The position numbers and the translations under genes are program-made. Shown in pieces: positions 1 through 10,876 of a stretch of DNA of 64,000 bases; the stretch's first letter is position 1, and every line of letters begins with the position of its first letter. The notes beneath the pieces were generated by a model. The model saw only the letters and a list, made by a program, of their open reading frames with translations, did no database searches and was not told the origin of the DNA. The stretch comes from Maniola hyperantus (taxonomy: Eukaryota > Arthropoda > Insecta > Lepidoptera > Nymphalidae), in contig NC_048546.1 in the NCBI RefSeq assembly GCF_902806685.2, positions 12,046,534-12,110,533 on the forward strand. The letters run 5' to 3'.

Positions 1-435
1 ACTTATATATCAAAGCACAGCCTAAGCCGCTGGTCCCAGTGACATGAAATTTAGAGGGTGTTTTCTTTGTAAAGAGTGGTTATCCACTAAGGAAGGATTT
101 TTCGAAATTCCACCCCTAAGGGGGTTAAAATATATGATAAGGAAGTTTGTATGAAAGTCTGTCATTTTTAAAGTTACATCGATGAAAATTGGTATTTAAG
201 CTTTTGGTTAAGAATTAACATAATTATGTTTTACGATTTTCAAAAATTCTACTCCCGAGGGGGTTGAAAATTTGTATGAAAGTCCGTCATTTTTCAAGTT
301 ATTTCCATAAAATTTATATTTGGGATTTTGGTTACAAAAGAATAAATACATAGGTACCTATTTCAGGGTTTTTGAAAACTACCCCACGCCGATTTTCTAA
401 ATTCCACCCGAGCGAAGCTGGGGCGGGTCAGCTAG
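1..435 (+). mobile_element. Helitron-like element, subtype C, 3' part
   Basis: The left end lies outside the window. The body is related to 35541-36073 (shared 'cacagcctaa' and 'gaaggatttttcgaaattcc'). It ends in an AGC-GAA-GCT hairpin followed by cagCTAG and then T, as expected for a Helitron-like 3' end in an A/T target. No coding sequence is seen. Confidence 0.55.
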
Positions 436-551
436 TCTAGTAGGTACATATACGAGTTACAGGTCGAATTGAGAACCTCCTTTTTTGGAATTTTGTAGAC
501 AGTAAAAAAAGCGTTCAGGCCTGCCGCCTGGTTGGATAAATATTGACTTAC

Positions 552-923
552 AATAGGCTACTTGACAATTTTTTTAAGTTGGTCTTAAATGGTTAATATT
601 TGTCCTATTATATCAAAAAAATTAACACTATATTTTTTTGCGCCCTAAAAACCGTAAAACTTTAATTTAAAAAAATATTTTTCTTAGACAGGTGAAAACA
701 ACAGGGTTATACTGTTGTTTACAAATGCATGACGTCAGAGCACAGATAATCTATCGGCCAAACATGGCCGACAGTGTTTTCACCTGTCTAAGAAAAATAT
801 TTTTTTAAATTAAAGTTTTACGGTTTTTAGGGCGCAAAAAAATATAGTGTTAATTTTTTTGATATAATAGGACAAATATTAACCATTTAAGACCAACTTA
901 AAAAAATTGTCAAGTAGCCTATT
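552..923. repeat. Foldback element with perfect 149-bp inverted arms
   Basis: Arms 552-700 and 775-923 are exact reverse complements, including all homopolymer runs, around a 74-nt spacer. The outer end reads AATAGGCTACTTGAC. No target-site duplication or ORF is visible. It is probably a MITE or foldback element. The lack of arm divergence implies recent origin or arm conversion. Confidence 0.9.
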
Positions 924-1090
924 AGGAACTCTGTACAAATTAATGTTTTCAGACAAACCCAAACAGTTCGGATGGAACAAATTGGGAAATATACAAACTG
1001 GTCCAGCCTGAACAAATTGAAAATGTAGACCCCTTTCATCTAATTGGAGCGATTAATTTAATTCTTTAGATACAAGCTTTAACTGTTTAG

Positions 1091-1146
1091 GGAAGGCCTA
1101 TGTCTAACAGTGGACGTCCACATGCTGATGATGATGATGATGATGA
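1091..1146 (+). mobile_element. RTE-type LINE, extreme 3' tail fragment
   Basis: The stretch 'ggcctatgtctaacagtgga' followed by (GAT)n matches the 3' ends of the longer fragments at 37745, 54510 and 55496. Confidence 0.6.
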
Positions 1147-1154
1147 AAAGTTTA

Positions 1155-1275
1155 TCCATCCTAATATTATAGATGCGTAAGTATGTCTGTCTGTCTGCTA
1201 GCTTTTCACGGCACAACAGTTAAACCGATTTTGATTAAATTTGGCACAGAGCTAGCTTATATCCCTAAATTTCTA
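1155..1275 (+). mobile_element. Helitron-like element, subtype A, 5' fragment
   Basis: It starts TCCATCCTAATATTATAGAT, carries the GTCT microsatellite and 'gcttttcacggcacaacagt', and is cut off before the 3' hairpin. Confidence 0.55.
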
Positions 1276-1582
1276 AAATATATGTATTTGTATCAGGTGG
1301 CCAGATTAATCCCGCATCGTAGTTAATACGTTTATTAATAAAATGATCTCAACAATTTCGCAACAGTTCCCAAACTTTGGGTCATGAATCTGGTACGTGA
1401 CGCGAATGGTAAGCACCCTTAATGACTCCATTCACTCCATCCAGCTAACATCCTCCTATAACATGTATGAAGTAGATAACACTGAAATATAGGGAAATAT
1501 TTAAATCTCCGTTACCTATGGGACGGGTAAAATAATAAATAATGAATTTTGGGACTCGTAGTGGGTGCAAGCTTTTGAATGA

Positions 1583-1769
1583 ATCTAAATATATAAAAGG
1601 AAAAGGTGACTGACTGACTGACTGACTCACTGACTGACTGAACTATCAACGCACAGCTCAAACTACTGGACGGATTGCGCTGAAATTCGGCATGAAGATA
1701 GCTATTATGACGCAGGCATCCGCTAAGAAGGGATTTTTGAAAATTCAACCCCTCGCGAGCATAAGCTAG
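1583..1769 (+). mobile_element. Helitron-like element, subtype B
   Basis: It begins TCTAAATATATAAAAGG after an A and carries a (CTGA)n microsatellite. It ends ataagCTAG followed by T. Much of the terminal hairpin has been lost in this copy. Confidence 0.6.
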
Positions 1770-1789
1770 TGAAATACAATATTCTTTAC

Positions 1790-1988
1790 TACTGCCCGCG
1801 ACTTCGTGGATTTAGGTTTTTAAAAATCCCGCGGGAACTCTTTGATTTTGCGGGATAAACAGTAGCCTATGTCCTTCCCCAGGATGCCAGCTATCTCTGT
1901 ACCAAACTGCGTTAAAATCGGCTGAACGGATGGGACGTGAAAAGTTAGCAGAGAGACACACTTTCGCATTTATAATATTAAGTATGGA
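1790..1988 (-). mobile_element. Helitron-like element, subtype A
   Basis: Read on minus it runs from the TCCATAC-type start to a 'ccacgaagtcgcgggcag' 3' end. The final CTAG is not intact. Confidence 0.55.
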
Positions 1989-2713
1989 TTGTACATCATT
2001 ATAAAGACAATATAAAAGTAGCACAATTTAGCACTCTTCGTTTTGAAGCGATCCACAGAAGAGATCTTTACCAGGCAACCAGATTGAGGAGGATTTAATG
2101 ACAAGCGAGAAAGGGTTTAGGGTGTACGGGTGAACTACGGTGTACTTACATAAGTTTGGATGGATCGCGTGGATTTAGGTTTTCCAAAGACCCCGTTGGA
2201 ATTTCATGACGCCGCGGCGCGGCAGGCGCGCGGCGCGGCGTAGAGACTAGAGACCGTCGCGCGTTGCGTCCGCTAAAGCCTATTTAGTCGAGTCGCCCTG
2301 TTAACTTCAATATAAACAAACAACCTGGAACTTTTTTCATTACACGTTTTATAACGCAACTGTATTCGAACGTTAAACGTAGGGACCACCGGTAGAGACA
2401 ATGAATAAAGTTGTGCCAGAACTCGTACAGTTTGCAACGAGCTTATTAGTTGTTTATCCAGTTATAAAAACAGTTTACCTACTGCATTCATATGTTTATG
2501 TTTGTTTTAATAGATTTCCGCTTGAATTTATGTATGTTGTACTTTCCTAACATCCGATCCTGTAACCGGTTTCAGTATTTTTTTCAAAAAGACTAATAAT
2601 CAACATTCCATAACTTATCGACAGCAAATAAATTGAATATTGAAATCCGACGTAAATGCTATAACTGACTTTCAACTCTGACGTAACATGGACGCTACAA
2701 TGACGTGAAATAT
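1989..2713. other. No gene seen
   Basis: No convincing ORF. The one striking feature is a GC-rich patch at about 2205-2272 made of repeated ggcgcggc units, in otherwise AT-rich DNA. Confidence 0.5.
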
Positions 2714-2756
2714 ACCTTACATTCAGACCTTATAGAATAAGGTCTGAATGTAAGGT
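2714..2756. repeat. Perfect hairpin, 20-bp arms, 3-nt loop
   Basis: Arms 2714-2733 and 2737-2756 are exact reverse complements around AGA. No T-run follows that would suggest a pol III terminator. Confidence 0.9.
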
Positions 2757-2835
2757 CTATTTCTATGATAGGTAATTATAGTTTCGAGATTAGTCAAATC
2801 GATTTCAGCTTTCCTGCTTTTAAGAGGGAATAGAG

Positions 2836-3103
2836 GAATAATAAGTAGAGGAGAACCAGCGTAACCGACATATTCCAAGGGTGGAAATGGTGGTGGTAGG
2901 GGTGACATAGTTCGAAAAACTAATAGACGTTTGAGCCCCCAAGGTGTTGGAATGGTGACAACAAAAACAGCGTTGGCTAGACCTACGAGTAGGTGGAAAG
3001 ACGACAAGGGATAGGGAGCTAATGGATCTAGGTTGCGCAATACCGTGGCGTGTGGAAGTTCCTACAAGACACCTATGTCCAACAGTGGACTTGACGACGA
3101 CGA
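2836..3103 (+). mobile_element. RTE-type LINE 3' fragment
   Basis: It parallels the segment at 37745-38044: 'ggagaacca gcgtaaccgac', a tract encoding the end of the reverse transcriptase, then 'cctatgtccaacagtgga' and a degenerate GAC tail. Several frame breaks are present. Confidence 0.6.
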
Positions 3104-3419
3104 GGGAAAATTAAATTTATTATTATTAAAGAAAATAATACTATATATTTAAAGACAATCTTAACGACGAAAACAGAGTTTTATGGAGTTAAACGGCTGA
3201 GGTATTATGAATATAAATCCTTCAGTGCTGACTGCTGAGTCTGACGCAGCGATGAAACATTTTATTATCACGGCACTCGTCTTTTTGTCAAAAATAATCT
3301 GTTTCAACGACAAATAAGGCTGAGACATTTTACTATTCTGTATTCTGTGAACATAAAAAAACCCGGTCAATTGCGATTCGAACTCGCACATCTAGGGTTC
3401 CATTTAAAATATTTAATTT

Positions 3420-3625
3420 TTTGAAAATTTTGATGGTGGCCACTTTAAATTTTTATTTATTTTTTGTTATTATAGCGGCAATAGAAATAGACATTCTGTG
3501 AAAATTTCAACTCTCTACCTATTACGGTTCACGACATACAGAGCCCACTGACAGACCGACGGACGGACAGACAATGAAGGCTTATAAATAGTAATAGGGT
3601 TCCGTTGGCACTCTTCGGGTACAGT
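3420..3625 (-). repeat. Dispersed family F2
   Basis: On minus it reads 'cgaagagtgccaacggaacc', then a GTCT/GTCC-rich patch, 'acctattacggttcacgac' in complement and 'ttgccgctataa'. It shares this order with 6578-7003 and 63110-63385. It is non-coding. Confidence 0.55.
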
Positions 3626-4826
3626 AACCTAGTACCTAATTTAACAACTTTCAACAATGATAAAACATTGACTTAAATACACGCCTTACAAAAAGTAACT
3701 AAAAATCTTTTTCGTGAAAACATAATATTGTCCGTCATATCTCAAGCGTGCTTTAAAAATGTTCCATTAACATAATGAAGGCCGTTACAGAACTTAATTT
3801 TCGCAAAAAGTATTTTGTAACAGTAATTTTTACTCGCACTTTTCCCAAATCCTGTCCCTTTGTTTTCCTGAATTTCCTGAAAATAACGCGATCCCTAAGT
3901 AGATTCATGCGCTCACATCATATTCATCACACAGCGCTTTGTATTTACCTATTTTATATATTTTTATGATTAAAGCATTTATTTTAGAAAGTACCTAATT
4001 AAAATCTTTAAGGCCAAAGTATAAAATATCAAAGAACTTTAATTTGTCCGTAGCCTGAATTAGAAACTAAGCATTATCTAGATTTTCTTTGTCTGAAGAA
4101 GTACTTCTAGAATGCTGCAGAGATTAAAAGCTTTGTTAAGTTTTTAAAACATTGATCACAATAAACATAGTAGGTATATATAATTAGAAGATCTTGTGTG
4201 TAGTCTTTTTGAGTTTTAGTTCAATTGTTAATTTCCGGTTCATTATAACTATGTATATTATTTACATGCAATAAACATTTAAATAAATTTCTTGATCAAA
4301 AAAATTAAGAAGCCGGTAGCCATACTTTTGAGCCGGGCGGAATACGTCACGAGAACAGCTGAAGTCTCTCGTCGCATTTGATAATATGTAGTTTGAAGTA
4401 TGAAGTACTGTACCTATCCTGTTTTTTCTGAGATCGATGGTTTTGAACAATCCTACCAATTTTCAGCCAAGTGTGAATTTTTGTAACCTCACCCCTATTT
4501 TTTGGTCTAATTTGACCGGACTATTGACAAAGGGCTACAAACTTTATTTTTAAAACAATATAACAACTAAAGCAACAAAATAATTTTACCAGAAGGTTTT
4601 AATATTAATTTCGGCGCTTGCCAGAACCAAACCTTCGCCTTCGGTCGAAGGTTTGGCCGAAGGTAGTCTTTTTAGCCGAATGTGGCCGAAGCCAAAGCCG
4701 AAGGCTCGGTGGGACTCTAGTCAGTATATTCAACCACTTGCAAATATCTTCACCCTTACGATGGTTTTGCAATACACTAGACACGTTTGAACTTTGAAGG
4801 CACTTAGAATTAATTAAATAGGTACA
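3626..4826. other. No gene seen; GCCGAA-motif cluster
   Basis: Short ORFs here have no recognisable content. At 4625-4715 the motif GCCGAAGG and its complement recur in both orientations, giving an imperfect self-complementary patch. Confidence 0.45.
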
Positions 4827-4830
4827 TATA

Positions 4831-4984
4831 AGTCCCGCAAATTTCTAATGCGTGTGGCAGCCGTTTTACTGACGTCAGCACTAGACTGAAGTTTAGAGCT
4901 GATGGTATATTTTTATTTCGGCCGACGTCATTTCTATGTTAATGAGTGAGACATGGTTCCAGCGCAATAGCAATTCGCGGGACT
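4831..4984 (+). mobile_element. MITE family D (AAGTCCCGCAAATT ends)
   Basis: The termini 'agtcccgcaaatt' and 'aattcgcgggact' are inverted. The interior has 'tgacgtcagcactagactga' and 'gagacatggttccagcgcaa'. Related copies lie at 23811 and 55336. Confidence 0.65.
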
Positions 4985-5270
4985 GATAACAAAACGAGGT
5001 TTGGCATTTTTAGAATTGCAAATTGTTTGGAATCCCGTATTAATTTGCAAAATCTCCATAAACTGAAACCCGAATTTAAGTGGTCGAGTGAAATCCATTA
5101 AGAGATTTTCAGGCTCAAGTTTCAATTTCATTTAAGTATATGCAAGATCACACGCTTCGTACACCAACATAATATTTGCCCCATAAAGTGCTATACCGGT
5201 TCATCATACTCTTAGGTTCAAATTGAGCTGCTATGAAAAAACATTTGCTGAATTCCCACTTATTATTTTG

Positions 5271-5455
5271 GGACGAACTTCGTCCGCGTGGACTAAACAA
5301 ACTCAAACCCCTATTTCATTCCCTTACGAGTTGAATTTTCAAAAATCCTTTCTTAGCGGATGTCTACATTATAATAGCTATCTGCATGCCAAATTTCAGC
5401 CCGATCCGTCCAGTAGTTTGAGCTGTGCGTTGATAGATCAGTCAGTCACCTTCTC
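5271..5455 (-). mobile_element. Helitron-like element, subtype B
   Basis: The plus strand reads 'acttcgtccgcgtggacta' through 'gagctgtgcgttgatagatc' to a short GTCA patch. The terminal TC end is truncated. Confidence 0.55.
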
Positions 5456-5584
5456 GTCAACAAAAAGAACAGACAAGAGTGCATGGAGTCCTGGTTCTCC
5501 AATTTCTTTGTAAGAGTTTTGACTATAACATCTATAACTAAATGTTATGATACGATATTATACACTTAATATTATTGAAGGCTC

Positions 5585-5898
5585 TTGTCGTGATAGCCGG
5601 TTACGACGTCCTCCTGCTATTCCGGAGGTCGGAGGTTCGATCCCCTGCACGCACCTCTAACTTTTCGGAATTATGTGCTTTTTAAGAAATTAAATATCAC
5701 TCGCTTTAACAGTGAAGGAAAACATCGTGAGGAAACCTGCATGCCTGAGAGTCCTCCATAATGTTCTCAAAGGTGTGAGAAGTCTGACAATCCGCACTTG
5801 CCCAGCGTGATGGACTATGGCCAATCCCTTCTGATACTGAGAGGAGACTCGTGCTCTGTAGTGACCCGGCTATGGGTTGATCATGATGATTATTGAAA
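5585..5898 (+). mobile_element. SINE family S1, near full length
   Basis: The tRNA-like head has a degraded A box (tgatagccggttacgac) and B box GGTTCGATCCC. The S1 body follows (gaggaaacctgcatgcctga, ttctcaaaggtgtgagaagt), ending in an ATGATT tail. Confidence 0.75.
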
Positions 5899-5954
5899 AT
5901 ATGAACCAATTGCCTATCAGGAGGTCCACTTTTTGAGTGTAGGTAGTAGTAGTG

Positions 5955-6390
5955 AAAAAAAAGCGGCCAAGTGCGAGTCAGGCTCGCGCAACGAGGGTTC
6001 CGTACTAAAGTCGTATTTTCTCGACATTTTGCACGATAATTCAAAAACTATGATGCATAAAAATAAATAAAAATCTGTTTTAGAATGCACAGGTAAAGAC
6101 TTTTCATATGATACCCCACTTGATATAGTTATCTTACTTCTAAAATTGAAAACACTAATTACTAGTTCATGACCACAATTTAATTTTTTTTGTGTGATAT
6201 AACCACAAATTCACAGTTTGCAGAATTTTCCCCTAATGTCTGCTGTAAGAACTACCTACCTACCAAATTTCATGATTCTAGGTAAACGGGAAGTACCCTG
6301 TAGGTTTCTTGACAGACCGACAGACAGACAGACAACAAAGTGATCCTATTAGGGTTCCGTTTTTCCTTTTGAGGTACGGAATCCTAAAAA
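5955..6390 (+). repeat. Dispersed family F1, near full length
   Basis: It starts with 'gcggccaagtgcgagtcagg', has an internal (GACA)n microsatellite, and ends 'gaggtacggaatcctaaaaa'. It is one of about a dozen copies in the window. The short reading frames inside are not conserved between copies. The transposon class is unknown to me. Confidence 0.7.
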
Positions 6391-6577
6391 TATTAGGCTT
6401 GGGATTGTAGGGTGAGGTCATTTACGCACTAGCGGGCTGTTACAAAGGTCATATTTCACCAGCTAGGTCGCATGTCGGCACTATCAACTACACCAAGCGG
6501 CGGGAAAATACACCCGCGATTTATTACCAACATTTTTTTGCTCTTTGAAGATAAAATACGTATACTTACACATTCTT

Positions 6578-7003
6578 TAGGGTCCCGTACCCGTAACCCG
6601 AAGGGTGCTAACGGGACCCGATCACTAAGACTCCGCTGTACGTCCGTCCGTTTGTTTGTCTGTCAGCGGGCTGTATCTCGTGAACCATAATAGGTAGAGA
6701 CCTGAAATTTTCACAGAATGTGTATTTTATTGCCGCTATAACAATAAATACTAAAAACGCGCAGCTCGCAGTCACAACCGCGACGCGTGCACGAACTGAC
6801 TCCCTTGAAAAAGGACCCTGGATGGGTTCGAAACTAGTCGGGCTAACGTCGACTAAATACGTGAGTAAAGCCGTTGACAGATATTATATATAAATACTAA
6901 AAATTTTAAAATTGCTGCCATGAAAAATTTAAATGTGTTATTTCTTTTACGATGGTACGGAACCCTTGCTGTGCGAGTCCGACTCGCACTTGACCGATTT
7001 TTA
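6578..7003 (+). repeat. Dispersed family F2, split by a nested insertion
   Basis: The left part is 6578-6757 and the right part 6890-7003. The right part ends 'gagtccgactcgcacttgac', which F2 shares with F1. The family P insertion at 6758-6889 separates the halves. Confidence 0.65.
6758..6889 (+). mobile_element. Palindromic SINE-like family P, 5'-truncated copy
   Basis: It is flanked by an exact 14-bp duplication, ATAAATACTAAAAA, at 6744-6757 and 6890-6903. It keeps the 3' part (gggttcgaaactagtcgggc to acagatattatat) and lacks the 5' half present at 10609-10864. Truncation at the 5' end plus a long duplication is the usual signature of LINE-driven retrotransposition. Confidence 0.75.
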
Positions 7004-7330
7004 CGTAGTTCGCACCAAATAGCCATAATCAACAGCTGAAGTCTAAGCCCGCGCATAATAGGTAAGTAAGGGTGTCGTGTTTCATTTCAAGTTTTTTCTT
7101 GTTCTACAATCTTCTGAAAATATTTGGCCAAGATGAGTTACCTTGGTGCTTATAATAAATCCTTTTACAATATTTAAATTAGCCAAAAAATTAGGAGAAA
7201 GTAGCCATAGGCAAATCTTTCATTTTTTGTTTTATTTCACCAAGAAAATCCATACGCGCTTACTGAGGTCATTTTTCAATACCTATTGAGTATTGACTGA
7301 CGTATCAGTCCGTATAGCAAAAGGGGCACC

Positions 7331-7760
7331 AAAAAAAAAAACCGGCCAATTGCGAGTCAGACTCGCGCACCAAGGGTTCCGTACTACAGTCGTAATTTTC
7401 GACATTAACACGATAAACCAAAACTAACTAACTATGATGCATAAAAATAAACAAAAATCTGATTTAGAATCTACATGTAAATGGCTTTCATATGAGACCC
7501 CACTTGGTCTACTAATCTTACTTTGAAAGTTAAAAATACTTACTAATATTCGTTTATGATCACATTTTTTTTGTGATGTAACCATAAATTGTCAATTTTC
7601 GGATGTTTGCCTTTACTTATGCTATAAGACTAACCTAATTTCATGATTCTAGTCTAGATCAACGGAAAATATCCTTGACAGACACGAAAGACGGACTGAC
7701 GGACAGACCGACAGACAGACAACAAAGTGATCCTATAAGGGTTGTACGGAACCCTAAAAA
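7331..7760 (+). repeat. Dispersed family F1, near full length
   Basis: It runs from 'accggccaattgcgagtcag' to 'gtacggaaccctaaaaa' and includes a (GACA/GACG)n patch at about 7680-7720. Confidence 0.7.
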
Positions 7761-8454
7761 TGCTCATGACGTCACCAATAGCAATCACATTTTATTCCGC
7801 GCATGATATATCTCTTGAGGAAGAAGAGTACCCGGCAGAAAACACTGCACTGTGCTATGCATAGGAAAGATTGCATATCGAACTTTACAAAGAGATTTCT
7901 GCTTCGTAGACCGTGCGTCGTCTATATTACTCTACCTATGTCACAGCATAATCACATAAGGCCTATGTGCGGTTTCATCAGCGCTTTTCGAAACCGTTAT
8001 CTCTTTCTAAAGTTTCGTTAGTTACTTCCTGTCGGGACTGACTGTATTTTTGTCATCACAATTCTTCTACTAAGTGGACTTCGTTAAATTTTCCGTGCTG
8101 AAAAATGCGTTCATTAACATTTTAAACTAAGTAGGTAAGTATGGACTTTGTTAAATTTTCTCTGTTGAAAAATACGCTTCATTAACATTAAATTAAGTGT
8201 AAATCGTTTCCTGTTTAAGGGTGCTTCGTTATTGTAGTAAGGCCCTTTGTTTCGCGCGAGAAGCTAAGGAGTTTTTTATGATAATGTATAGTGGGGCCCT
8301 TAAATTCCCCGAGGCCTCGCAAAAGAACGATTAATCACTGCGTCACTCAGCCCGGTGATCAGGGCCTCATTATTTCGGAACAGCTCCCGAATGTCTCTCC
8401 AAATTGGAAGCGATTTTTTGGCGTGATCAGAGAGGTGATATTTTACTAGAGTTG
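7761..8454. other. No gene seen; diverged tandem duplication
   Basis: 8074-8138 and 8150-8207 are diverged tandem copies (tggactt[c/t]gttaaatttt ... ttcattaacatt). No supported ORF is present. Confidence 0.5.
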
Positions 8455-8640
8455 CTAGCAATGAAGTCTTGGGTTCGATTCCCGGGTCGGGTCAAAAATA
8501 AGTGTTAGGTTTTTCAGTCAAGAAAGTCTTAGTACTAGCCTGGAGTTAGGAAGATGGTGGTGTTTCACCCCCATGCCTAGGAGAGCACGTAAAGGCATTG
8601 GTCCTGTGCCTTAAGAGGGCGCAGTTCGGTGCTTTCTTCA
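8455..8640 (+). mobile_element. tRNA-derived SINE (S3), partial
   Basis: It has a B-box-like GGTTCGATTCCCGGG with a body including 'atggtggtgtttcaccccca' and 'gagagcacgtaaaggcattg'. The A-box end is poorly preserved. Confidence 0.45.
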
Positions 8641-8649
8641 TACTAACGT

Positions 8650-8830
8650 AGGAGGGTGTTCCCACTAGATTACAACATGGGGTTATTCAAGGGGCGGACC
8701 AACAAATTCCTAAAAGGCTGGCAACGCATCGGCGGTTCCTCTGGTGCTGCAAATGTTCATAGGCGGCGGTAATCACTTAACATCAGGTGACCCGCCTGCT
8801 CGTTTGCTCGCTATCTCTATTTTAAAAAAG
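8650..8830 (+). mobile_element. LINE 3' end (C-terminal ORF2 scrap plus UTR)
   Basis: The plus strand resembles the 29107-29304 ORF in peptides such as YNMELFKGRTNKFLKG, with disruptions. It ends 'ctcgctatctctatttt'. Confidence 0.6.
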
Positions 8831-8853
8831 GGTGATTACTACATTATTTGATA

Positions 8854-9070
8854 CTAGCTGATGCCCGCGACTTCGTCCGCGTGGAATTAGGTTTTCAAAA
8901 ATCGCGTGGCCACTCTTTGATTTTCCGGGATAAAAAGTAGCCTATGTCACTCTCTAGGTCTTTATCTATACCCATGCAAATCACGTCAATCCGTTGCTCC
9001 GTTGCGACGTGATTGAAGGATAAACCAACAAACCAATAAACCAACAAACAAACACACAGCATTTATAATA
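8854..9070 (-). mobile_element. Helitron-like element, subtype A
   Basis: The plus strand starts CTAGctgatgcccgcgactt with the hairpin GCGACTTCGTCCGCG. The 5' end (high coordinate) is variant and lacks the GTCT patch. Confidence 0.6.
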
Positions 9071-9689
9071 AGGGTAGTGATAAGGTAGTAATCTCCATTC
9101 TCCGCACTTAGCCATCTGGGTGATCTCTGTGGAGATCGACCGCCACCGTAGCAAAAAATTTGGTCGAGAAGACTTAAAAGGAGATGCAGTTAGAAGTGCA
9201 GACTTGCAGCCCTGACGCAGAATCTTTTTTCATAACAATGCAAGCTTTGCTTTATTTAATTTGGCCTTTGAGGTTGAGATGAGAGGTAGTGTGGTGCTTT
9301 TTAAACGCTTTTCGTATGAGATTTGCTCCTCCATCAGTAATAAACTCAATGGCTATAGTAAAGTCTTCATAAAAACATGAAAAGCTTTCAAAATTAATAA
9401 GCGATCCCGAAAAAATGTCCATGATGGCTTTAATATAAAATGTTGTTGTAGATACTAAAAGTGGACATAAAAAATTAATGGTCTTCAAAAGTGGTTCACT
9501 GAACATCGGTTATATTGATTTATATAGTGGTTATACGTCTTACAGTCTTGACGATTTTTTTTTGAAGACTACAGTTTCATGTTCTTTCGAGTTTTAGATA
9601 AGTGCTTGCAAAAATAAACAAAGAAATACCTACTAATGTAAGTATTATTATGAAGTAAAGTATTATTATGAAGTAAATCGATTGCGATT
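9071..9689. other. No recognised gene; one unassigned ORF
   Basis: An 84-codon frame lies on minus at 9252-9506 (begins MFSEPLLKTINFLCPLL). I do not recognise it, and it has no flanking splice or promoter evidence. It could be a random AT-rich frame or an exon. Confidence 0.3.
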
Positions 9690-9785
9690 GAAGTCGGTAA
9701 CTGGATGGGTGACCGACTGTGGAGGTCCAAATTTTTGTACTTTTCGTTCCTCCGTGCCTCGGGGAGCACGTTAAGCCGTCGGACC
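9690..9785 (+). mobile_element. SINE fragment with 5S-rRNA-like segment
   Basis: The segment 'aactggatgggtgaccgact' resembles the 3' internal part of animal 5S rRNA. It is followed by 'gtgcctcggggagcacgtta'. This suggests a 5S-related SINE rather than a 5S gene, since the rest of 5S is missing. Confidence 0.45.
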
Positions 9786-9804
9786 TAGACCTCTTTTCTA
9801 CTGC

Positions 9805-9998
9805 TTTTTAGGATTCCGTACCTCAAAAGAAAAAAGGAACCCTTATAGGATCACTTTGTTGCCGGTCTGTCTGTCCGTCTGTCGTGTTTGTCAAGAAAAC
9901 CAATAGGGTACTTCCCATTGACCTAGAATCATGACAGGTAGGTAGGTCTTATAGCACAAGTCAAGGAAAAAATCCGGAAACCATGAATTTGTGATTAT
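9805..9998 (-). repeat. Dispersed family F1, truncated
   Basis: On minus it ends in the F1 terminus (tacggaatcctaaaaa in complement) and has the GACA patch. It stops about halfway, near a short (ATTAC)n/(CATTA)n tract at 9998-10045. Confidence 0.6.
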
Positions 9999-10094
9999 AC
10001 ATTACATTACATTACATATACATTACATGACATATACATTACAAAAACAATGAGTTCACGAAAAAAATAATTTAATAAATGAATCACAATATAT

Positions 10095-10176
10095 AAATAC
10101 CCCGGAAAATCAAAAAGTTCCCACAGGATTTTTAAAAACCTAAATCCACGCGGACGAAGTCGCGGGCATCATCTAG
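10095..10176 (+). mobile_element. Helitron-like element, subtype A, 3' fragment
   Basis: It contains 'ccccggaaaatcaaaaagtt' and 'ccacgcggacgaagtcgcgg' and ends catCTAG followed by T. Confidence 0.6.
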
Positions 10177-10608
10177 TACTTAATAAAAAAAATATAAAAC
10201 CGTGCTCACCAGAAGTTCTTGCAAGAGACCTTCGTCATGCAGTCTAGTCTATCGGCTGGAAAAAAAATATGGCCGCTTTGGCTTGTGCCTCTAGGAGTCT
10301 ACATCTCGTATAATCTCTCAGGCAATAGTAATAAACATAAGTGATCTGTTGTACAAAAATATTGCTCAATGTTAGAGCTAACAGCTAACTAAAAATAGTT
10401 TCCCAGTCGAGTTGACTTTATCATGAAAATCTTTAAATGGAAATACGTCTAGTGTTTTCCGTATTCCGGTTTGAATTACGAGGCACATTGAGCTTCGAAC
10501 GAGCGTCGACCGTCGACTTAATGGATTACACTTTTGAGTTGAATGGTTTTTGTTAAAATCTTCTGAATTTCAAATGTGTTTTAAAAATGATTTAAGTAAA
10601 TTAACGAT

Positions 10609-10864
10609 TATAAATACTATCTGTCCCGACTTACTCACGTGTGTAGTCGACGTTAGCCCGACTAGTTTCGAACCCATCCGGGGTCCTTTTTCAAGGGAGT
10701 CCGTCCGCGCACGCGCCGCGGTTTTGACTGCGGGACGCACGTGCCGCTGCCCGTAGAGCCCGTTGTGTGGGTTCGAAACTAGTCGGGCTAACGTCGACTA
10801 CACACGTGAGTAAGTCGGGACAGATAGTATTTATAATGGAAATCACTCACGGTAGTTTAAACGC
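10609..10864 (-). mobile_element. Palindromic SINE-like family P, full-length copy
   Basis: It is flanked by an exact 12-bp duplication, TAAATTAACGAT, at 10597-10608 and 10865-10876. Inside are perfect 69-bp inverted arms (10607-10675 and 10769-10837; two bases of the left arm fall in the duplication) around a 93-nt GC-rich spacer. A possible B box, GGTTCGAAAC, is present in each arm. No A-rich tail; the 3' terminus reads ACAGATAGTATTTATA. No coding capacity. Confidence 0.8.
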
Positions 10865-10876
10865 TAAATTAACGAT

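Noticed and set aside
9690..9785. 5S rRNA gene
   Set aside because: Only about 20 bases resemble 5S rRNA. The 5' half and the terminal stem are missing.
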